This document shows, piece by piece, positions 7,633-15,807 of a stretch of DNA of 43,503 bases. Source of the DNA: Clostridia bacterium. Its GTDB lineage: Bacteria; Bacillota; Clostridia; UBA1381. The stretch lies in contig CAAEKO010000054.1 of the NCBI GenBank assembly GCA_900756545.1, positions 1-43,503 on the forward strand, written 5' to 3'. The notes under the pieces were generated by a model. That model was not told the DNA's origin. It ran no database searches and worked only from the letters and a program-made list of their open reading frames with translations. A program made the position numbers and the translations under genes. Each line of letters begins with the position of its first letter. Within the stretch, counting starts at the first letter, position 1.

Positions 7633-8682
7633 ATGGAAAAACGAGCGGTATATGTTGGGAAAGTTAAAATCGGCGGCGGTGCGCCGGTATCTATACAGTC
7701 CATGACGAATACGGATACCCGAAACGCTATGGCTACGGTGGCACAGATTCAGAGGCTGGCAGAGGCAGGATGTGAAATCGTTCGGGTAGCCGTACCGGAT
7801 CAGGCCGCAGCAGATGCAGTCCGGGAAATCAAACGGCAGATTACAGTGCCGCTGGTCTGCGATATTCATTTTGATTACCGGCTGGCTTTGGCGTGTATGG
7901 AAAACGGTGCGGATAAAATTCGGATTAATCCGGGAAATATCGGCGACAAAAACCGTGTCCGTCAGGTGGCGGATATGGCAAAGGCAAAAGGGATTCCTAT
8001 TCGTATCGGTGTAAACGGGGGTTCTCTGGAAAAGGACATTTTAGAAAAGTATAAACAGCCTTGTGCAGATGCTTTAGTAGAAAGCGCCATCAGGCATGTG
8101 GAGATTTTGGACGAGCTGAATTTTCGGGATATTGTGGTGTCTATCAAGGTTTCCGACGTTCCGGCAATGCTGGCGGCATATCGGAAATTCAATCAAATTT
8201 CGGACATCCCTCTTCATGTAGGGGTTACAGAAGCTGGCACAAAAAAGAGCGGGCTTATGAAGTCGGCAGTGGGTATTGGCGCTCTGCTGTCGGAAGGGAT
8301 TGGCGACACGATCCGGGTATCCTTAACTGCTGATCCGGTAGAGGAAGTTTACGGTGCAAAAGAAATTTTAAAACTCCTTGGTCTACGGAAGCAAGGCGCA
8401 CAGCTGGTATCCTGTCCAACCTGCGGCAGGACGCAAATCAATTTGATCCAGATTGCGGACGAGGTAGAGCGGCGGATTGCCGATATTGCTAAACCGATCA
8501 AGGTAGCTGTTATGGGATGTGCGGTAAACGGTCCGGGCGAGGCTCGGGAGGCGGATATCGGCGTAGCCGGAGGACATGGAGAAGGCCTGATTTTCCGGCA
8601 GGGTAAAATACTCCGTAAAGTACCGGAGGATAGAATTGTAGATGAATTAATGGCCGAAATTAATAAGCTTACGCAAGAATAG
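7633..8682 (+). CDS. ispG: 4-hydroxy-3-methylbut-2-en-1-yl diphosphate synthase
   Basis: Iron-sulfur enzyme of the MEP route that reduces methylerythritol cyclodiphosphate to HMBPP. The N-terminal TIM-barrel part shows IQSMTNTDTRN and CDIHFDYRLALACMENGADK. The [4Fe-4S] ligands are in SCPTCGRTQINL and GCAVNGPGEAREADIG near the C-terminus. The 349-residue length is typical of the short Gram-positive form. The ATG lies three bases after the rseP stop, so translation is probably coupled. Downstream, after 22 bases, comes aroQ. Confidence 0.96.
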   Translation: MEKRAVYVGKVKIGGGAPVSIQSMTNTDTRNAMATVAQIQRLAEAGCEIVRVAVPDQAAADAVREIKRQITVPLVCDIHFDYRLALACMENGADKIRINPGNIGDKNRVRQVADMAKAKGIPIRIGVNGGSLEKDILEKYKQPCADALVESAIRHVEILDELNFRDIVVSIKVSDVPAMLAAYRKFNQISDIPLHVGVTEAGTKKSGLMKSAVGIGALLSEGIGDTIRVSLTADPVEEVYGAKEILKLLGLRKQGAQLVSCPTCGRTQINLIQIADEVERRIADIAKPIKVAVMGCAVNGPGEAREADIGVAGGHGEGLIFRQGKILRKVPEDRIVDELMAEINKLTQE

Positions 8683-8704
8683 ATTGGCGAAAGGCGGAAT
8701 TTAA

Positions 8705-9133
8705 ATGAAAAAATATTTGATTATTAATGGACCAAATCTCAATATGCTGGGCATCCGTGAACCGGGTGTATACGGGCAGGAAAACTTGGAAACAGTCTGC
8801 CAGAAAATATCAGATAAGGCAAAAGAGCTGGGGGTGGAAACAGATTTTTTCCAAAGCAATTTTGAAGGGGAGATAATTAATGCAATTCATAATGCGATGG
8901 GAAAATTTGCGGGAATTGTGATAAATCCCGGCGCGTTTACCCACTATTCCTACGCTATCCGGGATGCGATTGCTTCTGTCAACGTGCCTGTCGTTGAGGT
9001 TCACATTTCAAATGTGCACAAACGTGAGGAATTCAGACATCGTTCTGTAACGGCTCAGGTTTGCCTTGGACAGATTTGCGGTTTAGGAACAAATGGATAT
9101 ATTTATGCATTGGAGGCGTTGGCGGATGGATAG
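8705..9133 (+). CDS. aroQ: Type II 3-dehydroquinate dehydratase
   Basis: Third enzyme of the shikimate pathway, dehydrating 3-dehydroquinate; it works as a dodecamer in the cytoplasm. The family motifs are all present: IINGPNLNMLGIREPGVYG at the N-terminus with the catalytic Tyr, FQSNFEGEIINAIHNA, INPGAFTHYSYAIRDAI and EVHISNVHKREEFRHRS with the catalytic His. The 142-residue length is normal. The ATG is preceded by a purine-rich AAAGGCGG site. Its last bases overlap the start of the M24 peptidase gene by eight bases, matching the widespread aroQ-pepP pairing. Confidence 0.96.
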   Translation: MKKYLIINGPNLNMLGIREPGVYGQENLETVCQKISDKAKELGVETDFFQSNFEGEIINAIHNAMGKFAGIVINPGAFTHYSYAIRDAIASVNVPVVEVHISNVHKREEFRHRSVTAQVCLGQICGLGTNGYIYALEALADG

Positions 9134-10169
9134 GGCCGGAAATTTGCAGGCTGGCCTTTCGGACGGTGAGGGCGTTTTTGTCTCCAGCTATGCGAACATT
9201 TTTTATTACAGCGGTTTTTCGTCAGAGGACGCCAAGCTTATTATCACAAAGGATAAAAAAATCCTGATTACAGACGCCCGGTATTTTATTCAGGCAAAAA
9301 TACAGGCGCCGGACTTTGTGATTGCAGATATCCGGGAAGGTCTGAAAAAGATTTTGTCAGAGTTGAGAATTAGCCTTCTGGGCTATGAGGAAGAATATTT
9401 GACGTGCGCTGAATATGAAAGGCTGAGAAATCAGGATATTTCCTTAAAGCCTATGCAGGAGAGCATTTCTGCGCCGCGCAAAATAAAGGATAGATCGGAA
9501 ATCGATAGGATTCATGCCGCAGAACAAATAGGAGATGCAGCGTTTTCACATATTTTGGGGTATCTGCATACTGGCTTGACAGAATGGGAGGTAGCTCTGG
9601 AACTGGAATATTTCATGAAAAAAAACGGAGCGTCAAAGCTGTCATTTGATACGATTGTAGCCTCTGGAATACGTTCGGCTATGCCGCATGGCGTGGCAAG
9701 CAATAAAGTGATCGAAGACGGAGATTTCGTGACTATGGATTTTGGCTGTGTTTTGGATGGCTATTGCTCGGATATGACACGTACAGTAGTGATGGGGAAA
9801 GCGAGCAGGAAGCAAAAAGAGATTTATTCTATTGTAAAGCAGGCGCAGGAGGCGGCACTGACGGCAATAGTTTGCGGAAAAGCCTGTAATCAAATTGACG
9901 AAGCGGCGCGTGCGTTGATTTGTGAAGCTGGTTATGGTGAAAATTTTGCACATAGTCTGGGCCACAGTGTTGGTATTGAAATTCATGAATCGCCGAATTT
10001 TTCTGCCCGATGCCGGGAAGTTATCACAAATGGCCATGTCATAACTGTTGAACCGGGAATCTATATTGAAGGCTTTGGCGGCGTAAGAATTGAGGATGTG
10101 GTTGCTATATGGAATGATAAAGTTATTAATTTGACAGCTTCATCCAAAGAATTAATTGAAATATTATAA
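9126..10169 (+). CDS. M24-family Xaa-Pro aminopeptidase-like protein
   Basis: Cytoplasmic two-metal peptidase of the pita-bread fold, probably removing N-terminal residues before proline. The C-terminal catalytic domain holds the five metal ligands: the two Asp of MDFGCVLDGYCSDMTRT, the His of HSLGHSVGIEIHESP, the Glu of TVEPGIYIEG and the Glu of GGVRIEDVV. The N-terminal 120 residues are the creatinase-like domain (SSYANIFYYSGF, TDARYFIQA). I chose ATG at 9126 because GGAGG lies nine bases upstream; the longer frame from 9093 is inside aroQ. The gene usually found next, efp, is absent here; mobile-element remnants follow. Confidence 0.93.
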   Translation: MDRAGNLQAGLSDGEGVFVSSYANIFYYSGFSSEDAKLIITKDKKILITDARYFIQAKIQAPDFVIADIREGLKKILSELRISLLGYEEEYLTCAEYERLRNQDISLKPMQESISAPRKIKDRSEIDRIHAAEQIGDAAFSHILGYLHTGLTEWEVALELEYFMKKNGASKLSFDTIVASGIRSAMPHGVASNKVIEDGDFVTMDFGCVLDGYCSDMTRTVVMGKASRKQKEIYSIVKQAQEAALTAIVCGKACNQIDEAARALICEAGYGENFAHSLGHSVGIEIHESPNFSARCREVITNGHVITVEPGIYIEGFGGVRIEDVVAIWNDKVINLTASSKELIEIL

Positions 10170-10186
10170 GTATGACGAGTTGATTT

Positions 10187-10279
10187 ATGGGTGACTTCGC
10201 TTATGAATGGCTAAAGGAAAATCTGGAACGTCTGAAAATGAAGAATACTCTTGAAATCCTGGACAGATGTTTATATTAA
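10187..10279 (+). pseudogene. Remnant of IstB (IS21 helper ATPase), N-terminus only
   Basis: A 30-codon reading frame giving a protein that contains YEWLKENLERLKMKNTLEIL. This matches, by eye, the opening of IstB-type ATP-binding proteins of IS21 elements, normally about 250 residues. A stop follows after 30 codons and no Walker motif or istA gene is nearby, so I read it as a truncated leftover. There is no convincing ribosome site. Confidence 0.5.
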
Positions 10280-10421
10280 AACAAGACCTTTTCGCAATGC
10301 AATGAGGTATTTGCCGATGTTACCATAGCTTCAGATATTTCAATGCCGCCTTTGAGGCGACGGGCAAGTAATGCCCCCGATAGGGGCTAAGCAAACCACC
10401 AATTCACTGGTGGTTATGCTT
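10280..10421 (+). mobile_element. Probable right-end relic of an IS200/IS605-type element
   Basis: About 140 noncoding bases with serial hairpins: CGCCT/AGGCG (10347-10359), GGGCA/TGCCC (10362-10376), GCCCC/GGGGC (10373-10387), and the large AACCACCA/TGGTGGTT (10394-10415) extended by AAGCA/TGCTT. The second and third share bases 10373-10376 and exclude each other. This order resembles the transposase-proximal RNA scaffold and right end of IS200/IS605 elements. No tnpA or tnpB is present. The last bases overlap the abgT stop, so the large hairpin may also end abgT transcription. Confidence 0.45.
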
Positions 10422-11943
10422 AAAATCCCAGTGGTATTTTCAGCCAAATAAAGATAATGAGCAATAAACTCCAGACCACTAAAAAGATAGCAGAATACGG
10501 AAACATCATCCCAATTAGGTCTGAAACAGAGAAATCTGATTTATAACGCCGCATATACATTAAGATAACCCCTGCATAGGTCATCAAAGGAGTAATTGTG
10601 TTTGTACAGGAATCGGCAACACGGTAAGCGGCGGAAACTACATCCGGCGTCATTTCTGGATTTACATGGTATAGCATGGGTACAAAAATTGGACCAAGAA
10701 GCATCCATTTTGAAGTTAGGCCGCCCACAAAAAGATTGATGACCGCTGTAACCAAAATAAATCCAAGCATTAATAGAATCGGAAAATGCGAAAGCCCTGC
10801 AGTCTGCAAAAATTTTGCTCCGATAAAAGTAATATAAGTGCCAATATTGGTATACGTCAACAATGCCAGAAAATTATAGCTGAAAAAGGTCAGAACCAAG
10901 ACATATCCCGTTGCGCCTAACTGTTTTGATACTGCCCTTACTACTTCGCCGGCTGAATTAAATTTTCCGATAGCAAACCCATAAAATAAGCCTGGAGCAA
11001 AAAATAGGAATGTAATAATCAAAATAATCTGATCCAGGAAGGGTGTTACTTTTTTTCCTGTTTCATCCACATAAGGGCGAAGTGGTCCAAAAGCCAGAAG
11101 CAAAACGGCCGCGGCGCCTATTAACAAACCAACCAGTGCCCAGCGCATAGCTTTACGCTCTTCGTCCGTAATCTTAAAATCTCGGATATTCTCATCCGCT
11201 GGTATCTGATACGTTGTTTTTTCAAGTTTTGGCCCTATCCAACGATTTGTAATAAATCCCCCCAGCAAAACGAGGACAACAGTGGAAGTAACCATAAAAT
11301 AATAATGCATGGTCATGGGATGGATATTGTGGCCGGTATAGGATATAAACGGTATATTCTGACTTTGCGCAAAATTCTGCGCATTTGTACCAATGATAAC
11401 ATCAACCGCTGTGGCAGGAATCAGGTTTGCGCTGAATCCAGCGGAAACACCGGCGAAGGCTGCAGCCATACCGATTAGTGGATTTTTTCCGATGCCGGCA
11501 TATAAAAGGCCGGCAAGCGGTACAAGTACGATATAGCCCGCATCTGTCGCTACATTGCTCATAATTCCTAAAAACACGAGTACATAGGGAAGAAAACGCA
11601 CAGATATCGCTGTGCCAGCCCGGCGGATCAGCGCAGAAAGGAGTCCGGATTCTTCTGCAACGCCGATACCAAAAATCACAATCAGGATAGAGCCGAGGAT
11701 GCCATTCCCATATGCAAGCCAATTGCTTAGCAACGCATTTTTGAAAATCCACCGGAAATTTTCGGCCTGAAACATATTTTTAAATGTATAGGTGATGGCG
11801 CCGTCTGGGGTCGCCGTTTCAAACGTCCGTCCCCCCAAAAAAGCAGTGACCAGCATAACCAGAATGTACAGGCAAATAAAAATGATAACCGGATCAGGAA
11901 TTTTCTGCCCGATTTTTTCGATCCAAGCGGTACGTTTTTTCAT
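10420..11943 (-). CDS. AbgT-family transporter
   Basis: Inner-membrane transporter of the AbgT family, whose members carry p-aminobenzoyl-glutamate (a folate breakdown product) or export sulfonamides. It has 507 residues and about a dozen hydrophobic helices. Typical segments are KIPDPVIIFICLYILVM at the N-terminus, VATDAGYIVLVPLAGLL, GVSAGFSANLIPATAVD and the C-terminal DSCTNTITPLMTYAGVIL. AAAGGAT precedes the ATG by about nine bases. It stands alone on the minus strand with no peptidase partner such as abgA or abgB. Its stop lies in the hairpin of the mobile-element relic. The substrate is inferred from the family only. Confidence 0.93.
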   Translation of the reverse strand: MKKRTAWIEKIGQKIPDPVIIFICLYILVMLVTAFLGGRTFETATPDGAITYTFKNMFQAENFRWIFKNALLSNWLAYGNGILGSILIVIFGIGVAEESGLLSALIRRAGTAISVRFLPYVLVFLGIMSNVATDAGYIVLVPLAGLLYAGIGKNPLIGMAAAFAGVSAGFSANLIPATAVDVIIGTNAQNFAQSQNIPFISYTGHNIHPMTMHYYFMVTSTVVLVLLGGFITNRWIGPKLEKTTYQIPADENIRDFKITDEERKAMRWALVGLLIGAAAVLLLAFGPLRPYVDETGKKVTPFLDQIILIITFLFFAPGLFYGFAIGKFNSAGEVVRAVSKQLGATGYVLVLTFFSYNFLALLTYTNIGTYITFIGAKFLQTAGLSHFPILLMLGFILVTAVINLFVGGLTSKWMLLGPIFVPMLYHVNPEMTPDVVSAAYRVADSCTNTITPLMTYAGVILMYMRRYKSDFSVSDLIGMMFPYSAIFLVVWSLLLIIFIWLKIPLGF

Positions 11944-12025
11944 GGCGCCTATCCTTTCGTTTTTGATACTCTATGTAGTATTGCGCGGGCTTTGAAAAAT
12001 ATCCATAAAAATCAATAAAATGTAC

Positions 12026-12065
12026 TGTAACAGGCAAAAATAGAATTAAATTTTTGCCTGTTACA
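12026..12065. terminator. Perfect 16-base inverted repeat, likely terminator
   Basis: TGTAACAGGCAAAAAT (12026-12041) and ATTTTTGCCTGTTACA (12050-12065) are exact complements around an eight-base loop. It lies seven bases past the stop of the small minus-strand gene, so it most likely ends that transcript before abgT. Confidence 0.65.
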
Positions 12066-12072
12066 TTTCTGA

Positions 12073-12264
12073 TTATTTTTTGTTTTCTTTTTCCGGGACA
12101 GGCGGTTCATATTGGTAAATTTCTAGATATGAATCCTGCTCTGCTTCATTTTGCGGCGGGGTCGGAAGCATTCCCGTACAATCTGTTACACAGCAGGCGG
12201 AAACATAATCATCAAAAAAATTATCCGCCGTATTCTCTGGTTTTGGCTTTCCTCTGTGACACAT
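12073..12264 (-). CDS. Small acidic Cys-containing protein, unknown function
   Basis: A 63-residue protein, N-terminus MCHRGKPKPENTADNFF, with the central motif SACCVTDCTGMLPTPP and an acidic, Tyr-containing C-terminal half. It has four Cys: Cys2, the CC pair and the DCTG Cys. There is no signal peptide or membrane segment. I accept it as real because GAGGGG lies seven bases before the ATG and an exact hairpin terminator follows the stop. A DCTG motif followed by a proline stretch reminds me of small uncharacterised clostridial proteins, but I cannot name a family. It lies between abgT and hisZ, on the abgT strand. Confidence 0.6.
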   Translation of the reverse strand: MCHRGKPKPENTADNFFDDYVSACCVTDCTGMLPTPPQNEAEQDSYLEIYQYEPPVPEKENKK

Positions 12265-12376
12265 GGCAAACCCCTCACTTTTTTGAAAAGTTTCGGCAGT
12301 TATACTGCCAGATTTAGTTTGCCTCAGAATTTTACGGTTTATGCTGTAAAAAATTTTTATATTCTACGCAAAAGGC

Positions 12377-12405
12377 TTGACAAATACAGGGAAAAGTTGT
12401 ACAAT
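12377..12405 (+). promoter_or_regulatory. Promoter of the his operon
   Basis: TTGACA at 12377-12382 and TACAAT at 12400-12405 are 17 bases apart. The leader to the hisZ ATG is only about 40 bases and ends in AAAGGAG. No T-box or His leader peptide is visible. Confidence 0.8.
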
Positions 12406-12448
12406 AGCTTCATCACTTTAGCAAGATAAAGCAAAGGAGCATATTGAT

Positions 12449-13783
12449 ATGTCGGATTGGAAACTACACACGCCCACAGGGGTAAACGATATTTTATCCG
12501 GGGAGTGCGCGAAGAAAAAAGAAGTGGAAAATACGATCTGGTCTGTTTTTGCCTCTTTTGGATACAAAGAGGTTGAAACGCCCAGCTTTGAATTTTATGA
12601 TGTATTTGCTGGAAACGGCGGACAAATCTCTCAGGAGGTCATGTTTAAATTTTTTGATGAGCACGGCAGAATCCTGACCCTTCGGCCGGACATTACCACC
12701 TCCATAGCACGGATGGCAGCTACGAAGGCAGAGCTTGACGTATTGCCCCTGCGCTATTGCTACACAGGGAATGTATTCCGCGCAGAGAAAACAGAAGGCG
12801 CGCGCCAACGGGAATTTACCCAGTCCGGCATAGAATTGATTGGGGCGGATACGCCGGAAGCGGACGCGGAGGTGATCGCCGCCGCCATCGAATCAGTTTT
12901 AGCGGTAGGAATTGAAGAATTTCAGGTAGAAATAGGTCAGGTGGCTTTTTTTAATGGTCTGGTAGAGCAGGCTGGCCTGGGTGCAGAGGATATCGAAAAA
13001 CTGCGTGAACGGATTGATTGCAAGGACCGGCTTGGAATCCGTGAGTTAACGGAGCGGTTAGAGCTGGATGACAATGTTAAAGGATTAATGCTTGAGCTTC
13101 CGTATTTGTTTGGTGGTATGGATGTATTCGATAAAGCGGCAGTGGACGGTTTAAATAAAACGTCGAAAAAAGCGCTGGAAAATCTGAAACGGATATATGA
13201 GCTGTTATGCTTATATGGATTTGAAAAGTTTGTTTCCATTGATTTGGGCATGCTGCAAAGCATTGACTACTACACGGGCTCTATCTTTAAAATCTATACC
13301 CATGGTGTGAGCTTTCCGGTTTGTGCCGGGGGACGGTATAATAATTTGATGGGAAATTTCGGAAAAGAAATGGGCGCTGTAGGCGTAGCCTTTGGTATTA
13401 ATCGGATATTATCCGCTCTCCGCAATTCAGGCGGGGACATAGATACCGCCGAACCTTCGGCAAGTTTGCTTTTTTCGGAAAAGAACGCGGATGGGCTGGC
13501 TTATGATCTGGCCTACAGCCTGCGGGTGAATGGATGTCTTGTCGAAGCCTATGTAGGAACAGGTGATTATAAAAAAGCTGAAGCCTATGCCCGCAGAAGC
13601 GGCGCGGGCTGTATGCTCCGGGTCTTTGCAGACGGAACACTGATGATCAATGATTTTAATAAGCATGAGATCACTGAAACTACCGTACAGGACTTTTTAG
13701 GCTATTACGAAGACGAAGAAGAGGATGCCTGCGGCTGTGGACACGATCATCATGATCACGACTGCGGCTGCCACCATCATTAA
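12449..13783 (+). CDS. hisZ: ATP phosphoribosyltransferase regulatory subunit with Cys/His tail
   Basis: HisZ, a catalytically inactive relative of histidyl-tRNA synthetase, activates short-form HisG and makes it sensitive to histidine. The class II synthetase-like core spans about residues 1-330: TPTGVNDIL, LTLRPDITTSIARMAATK (motif 2 region), YCYTGNVFRAEK, and CAGGRYNNLMGNFG. Residues 330-415 form a further domain. The C-terminus is unusual: an acidic stretch EDEEEDA leads into CGCGHDHHDHDCGCHHH, with four Cys and seven His in 17 residues, which looks like a metal-binding tail. The total of 444 residues is longer than typical HisZ. Lies 20 bases upstream of hisG. Confidence 0.95.
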   Translation: MSDWKLHTPTGVNDILSGECAKKKEVENTIWSVFASFGYKEVETPSFEFYDVFAGNGGQISQEVMFKFFDEHGRILTLRPDITTSIARMAATKAELDVLPLRYCYTGNVFRAEKTEGARQREFTQSGIELIGADTPEADAEVIAAAIESVLAVGIEEFQVEIGQVAFFNGLVEQAGLGAEDIEKLRERIDCKDRLGIRELTERLELDDNVKGLMLELPYLFGGMDVFDKAAVDGLNKTSKKALENLKRIYELLCLYGFEKFVSIDLGMLQSIDYYTGSIFKIYTHGVSFPVCAGGRYNNLMGNFGKEMGAVGVAFGINRILSALRNSGGDIDTAEPSASLLFSEKNADGLAYDLAYSLRVNGCLVEAYVGTGDYKKAEAYARRSGAGCMLRVFADGTLMINDFNKHEITETTVQDFLGYYEDEEEDACGCGHDHHDHDCGCHHH

Positions 13784-13803
13784 TTAGGGAAAGGATTGAA
13801 AAA

Positions 13804-14478
13804 ATGCAGTATTTAACAGTAGCGCTGGCAAAGGGGCGGCTTGCCGAGCTGGCGATGGAATTGTTTATCGCGGCGGGAATGGATTGTTCGGAAATGAAGC
13901 AGAAAACCCGAAAGCTGATTTTTAAGGATGAAGAAAACGGGATGCAGTTTATTCTTGTGAAAGCATCCGACGTACCAACTTATGTGGAGTATGGGGCGGC
14001 GGATATTGGTATTGTCGGCAAAGATACTCTTCTGGAAGAGCATAAAAACCTGTATGAAATGATCAATCTTGGATTTGGTGCATGTAAAATGGCAGTATGC
14101 GGTCCGCGGGAAATGAAGGAGAAAATGCATAAAATCAACAATCTGAAAGTGGCCAGCAAATACCCATGGATTGCGGAGCAGTATTTCCAAGGAGAAAAAG
14201 GGCAGACGATTGAGTTAATCAAGCTCAATGGCTCGGTAGAATTGGCGCCGCTGGTGGGCTTGAGCGACGTGATTGTGGATATCGTGGAAAGCGGAAAGAC
14301 CCTTGCGGAAAACGGCCTGGAGGTATTAGAGGACGTTTGCCCGCTGTCAGCCTGGTTTGTTGTCAACAAGGTCAGCATGAAAATCCACACGGAACGAATC
14401 ATGCATATTGTGGAATGCTTCAAGGCAGAATTACAGAAGAGAGGATTGGTGCAGAGTGCGGATATATCCGGCGATTGA
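13804..14478 (+). CDS. hisG: ATP phosphoribosyltransferase, short form
   Basis: First enzyme of histidine synthesis, joining ATP and PRPP. At 224 residues this is the short form lacking the C-terminal regulatory domain, so it needs HisZ, encoded just upstream. Family segments are LTVALAKGRLAE at the N-terminus, VPTYVEYGAADIGIVGKDTL, and the PRPP-binding loop GLSDVIVDIVESGKTLAENGL. AAAGGATTG precedes the ATG. Its 3' end overlaps the start of hisA by 23 bases. Confidence 0.96.
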   Translation: MQYLTVALAKGRLAELAMELFIAAGMDCSEMKQKTRKLIFKDEENGMQFILVKASDVPTYVEYGAADIGIVGKDTLLEEHKNLYEMINLGFGACKMAVCGPREMKEKMHKINNLKVASKYPWIAEQYFQGEKGQTIELIKLNGSVELAPLVGLSDVIVDIVESGKTLAENGLEVLEDVCPLSAWFVVNKVSMKIHTERIMHIVECFKAELQKRGLVQSADISGD

Positions 14479-15199
14479 TATAAAAGATGGGAATTGCGTC
14501 CGGCTTTTAAAAGGCAAGTTTTCTGACATGACCATCTATGGGAACGATCCGGCACAAATGGCAAAAAAGTGGGAAATTGCCGGTGGTGAATTCATCCATG
14601 TTGTAGACTTGGATGGCGCCCTGAAGGGCTGCGGCGTCAATGAAGACTGTATCCGCCGAATATGCCGAAGCGTGAATGTGCCTGTGCAGACCGGCGGCGG
14701 GATTCGAACTATGGCGGATATAGAAAGCCGGCTGGCCTGTGGCGTTAGCCGAGTCATTATCGGTACTTCCGCTGTGCGGGATTTTGATTTTGTCCGACAG
14801 GCAGTCGGATGTTACGGGGATAAAATTGTGATCGGAATCGATGCGAAGGATGGCATGGTCGCTGTATCCGGATGGGAGGAAGTCAGTACATATCCGGCGG
14901 TGGAATTTGCAAAAAATATGGAGGACGCTGGTGTTCAAACGATCGTATATACTGATATTTCCACAGATGGAACCCTGCAGGGGCCAAATGTGGAGGCAAT
15001 GCAGGAAATGGCGGCGGCTGTTAGTATGGATGTGATTGCTTCAGGCGGCGTGGGCAGTCTTGAGCATATCTGTTCGCTTCTGCCTACGGGCGTGGAGGGC
15101 GTAATCGTAGGCCGCGCATTATATACTGGCAATGTATCGCTGCCGGAAGCGGTTAAAATTGGAAAAGCAGGAGGAAAAACAAATGGAACTGAAATTTGA
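14456..15199 (+). CDS. hisA: ProFAR isomerase
   Basis: Cytoplasmic TIM-barrel isomerase that opens the ribosyl ring of ProFAR to give PRFAR, the substrate of HisF-HisH. MRIYPAIDIKDGNCVRLLKG at the start carries the first catalytic Asp; TGGGIRTMADIE and VIASGGVGSLEHI are the two phosphate-binding loops, and YTDISTDGTLQGPN holds the second catalytic Asp. I chose GTG at 14456, which gives the usual N-terminus and a 247-residue protein; GAGG lies 11 bases upstream inside hisG. The 3' end overlaps hisIE by 17 bases. The HisF and HisH partners are not encoded in the window. Confidence 0.95.
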   Translation: MRIYPAIDIKDGNCVRLLKGKFSDMTIYGNDPAQMAKKWEIAGGEFIHVVDLDGALKGCGVNEDCIRRICRSVNVPVQTGGGIRTMADIESRLACGVSRVIIGTSAVRDFDFVRQAVGCYGDKIVIGIDAKDGMVAVSGWEEVSTYPAVEFAKNMEDAGVQTIVYTDISTDGTLQGPNVEAMQEMAAAVSMDVIASGGVGSLEHICSLLPTGVEGVIVGRALYTGNVSLPEAVKIGKAGGKTNGTEI

Positions 15200-15803
15200 T
15201 GAAAAGGGACTGATCCCTGCGGTTGTGCAAGATGCCGGAACCAAGGAAGTCCTAATGGTGGCATATATGAATGCAGAATCTTATCAGAAGTCTGTGGACA
15301 CCGGCCGGGCCACTTTTTGGTCCCGGTCACGGAACGAATTGTGGGAAAAAGGCGCAACTTCTGGAAATTACTTATATATTCAAGAAATTCGGGTAGACTG
15401 TGATCAGGACTGCCTGCTGGTTCTGGCTGAACCAGCTGGCCCAGCCTGTCATACCGGGAATCGTTCCTGTTTTTATCGGAAAGCAGAGGGGGAAGAGCTT
15501 GTGGAGACTGTAGAAAATGCAGATAGCTCTGATATTCTTACTAGACTGACTGCTGTTGCGCAGGATAGGAAGAAAAATCCTCAGGAAGGCAGTTATACGA
15601 ATTATTTATTCGAGAAAGGCCCGGACAAAATTTTGAAAAAGGTAGGGGAGGAAGCTTGTGAGGTCGTGATTGCCGGTAAGAATAAGGCGAAGAATGAAAT
15701 TAGCTATGAAACGGCTGATCTTTTGTACCATTTGACAGTTATGCTGGTGGACAACGATATGACATGGGACGATATTTTTACTGAATTAGAAAAACGGAGA
15801 TGA
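15183..15803 (+). CDS. hisIE: Bifunctional phosphoribosyl-AMP cyclohydrolase / phosphoribosyl-ATP pyrophosphatase
   Basis: Fused enzyme for two early steps of histidine synthesis. The HisI cyclohydrolase domain is about residues 1-110: VLMVAYMNAESY, TFWSRSRNELWEKGATSGN, VDCDQDCLLV with metal-binding Asp and Cys, and PACHTGNRSCFYR. The HisE pyrophosphatase domain is about 118-206: LTRLTAVAQDRKKNP, SYTNYLFEKGPDKILKKVGE and EEACEVVIAGKN, an alpha-helical MazG-like fold with acidic metal ligands. GGAGGAAAAACAA precedes the ATG at 15183. Translation is probably coupled to hisA. The ppx-like gene starts four bases after its stop. Confidence 0.95.
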   Translation: MELKFDEKGLIPAVVQDAGTKEVLMVAYMNAESYQKSVDTGRATFWSRSRNELWEKGATSGNYLYIQEIRVDCDQDCLLVLAEPAGPACHTGNRSCFYRKAEGEELVETVENADSSDILTRLTAVAQDRKKNPQEGSYTNYLFEKGPDKILKKVGEEACEVVIAGKNKAKNEISYETADLLYHLTVMLVDNDMTWDDIFTELEKRR

Positions 15804-15807
15804 GGAA

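Noticed and set aside
9093..9125. Earlier start for the M24 peptidase
   Set aside because: These codons lie inside aroQ, and the GGAGG site fits ATG at 9126.
12400..12448. T-box or leader peptide before hisZ
   Set aside because: The leader is only about 40 bases and contains no T-box core, no run of His codons and no hairpin with a T-run.
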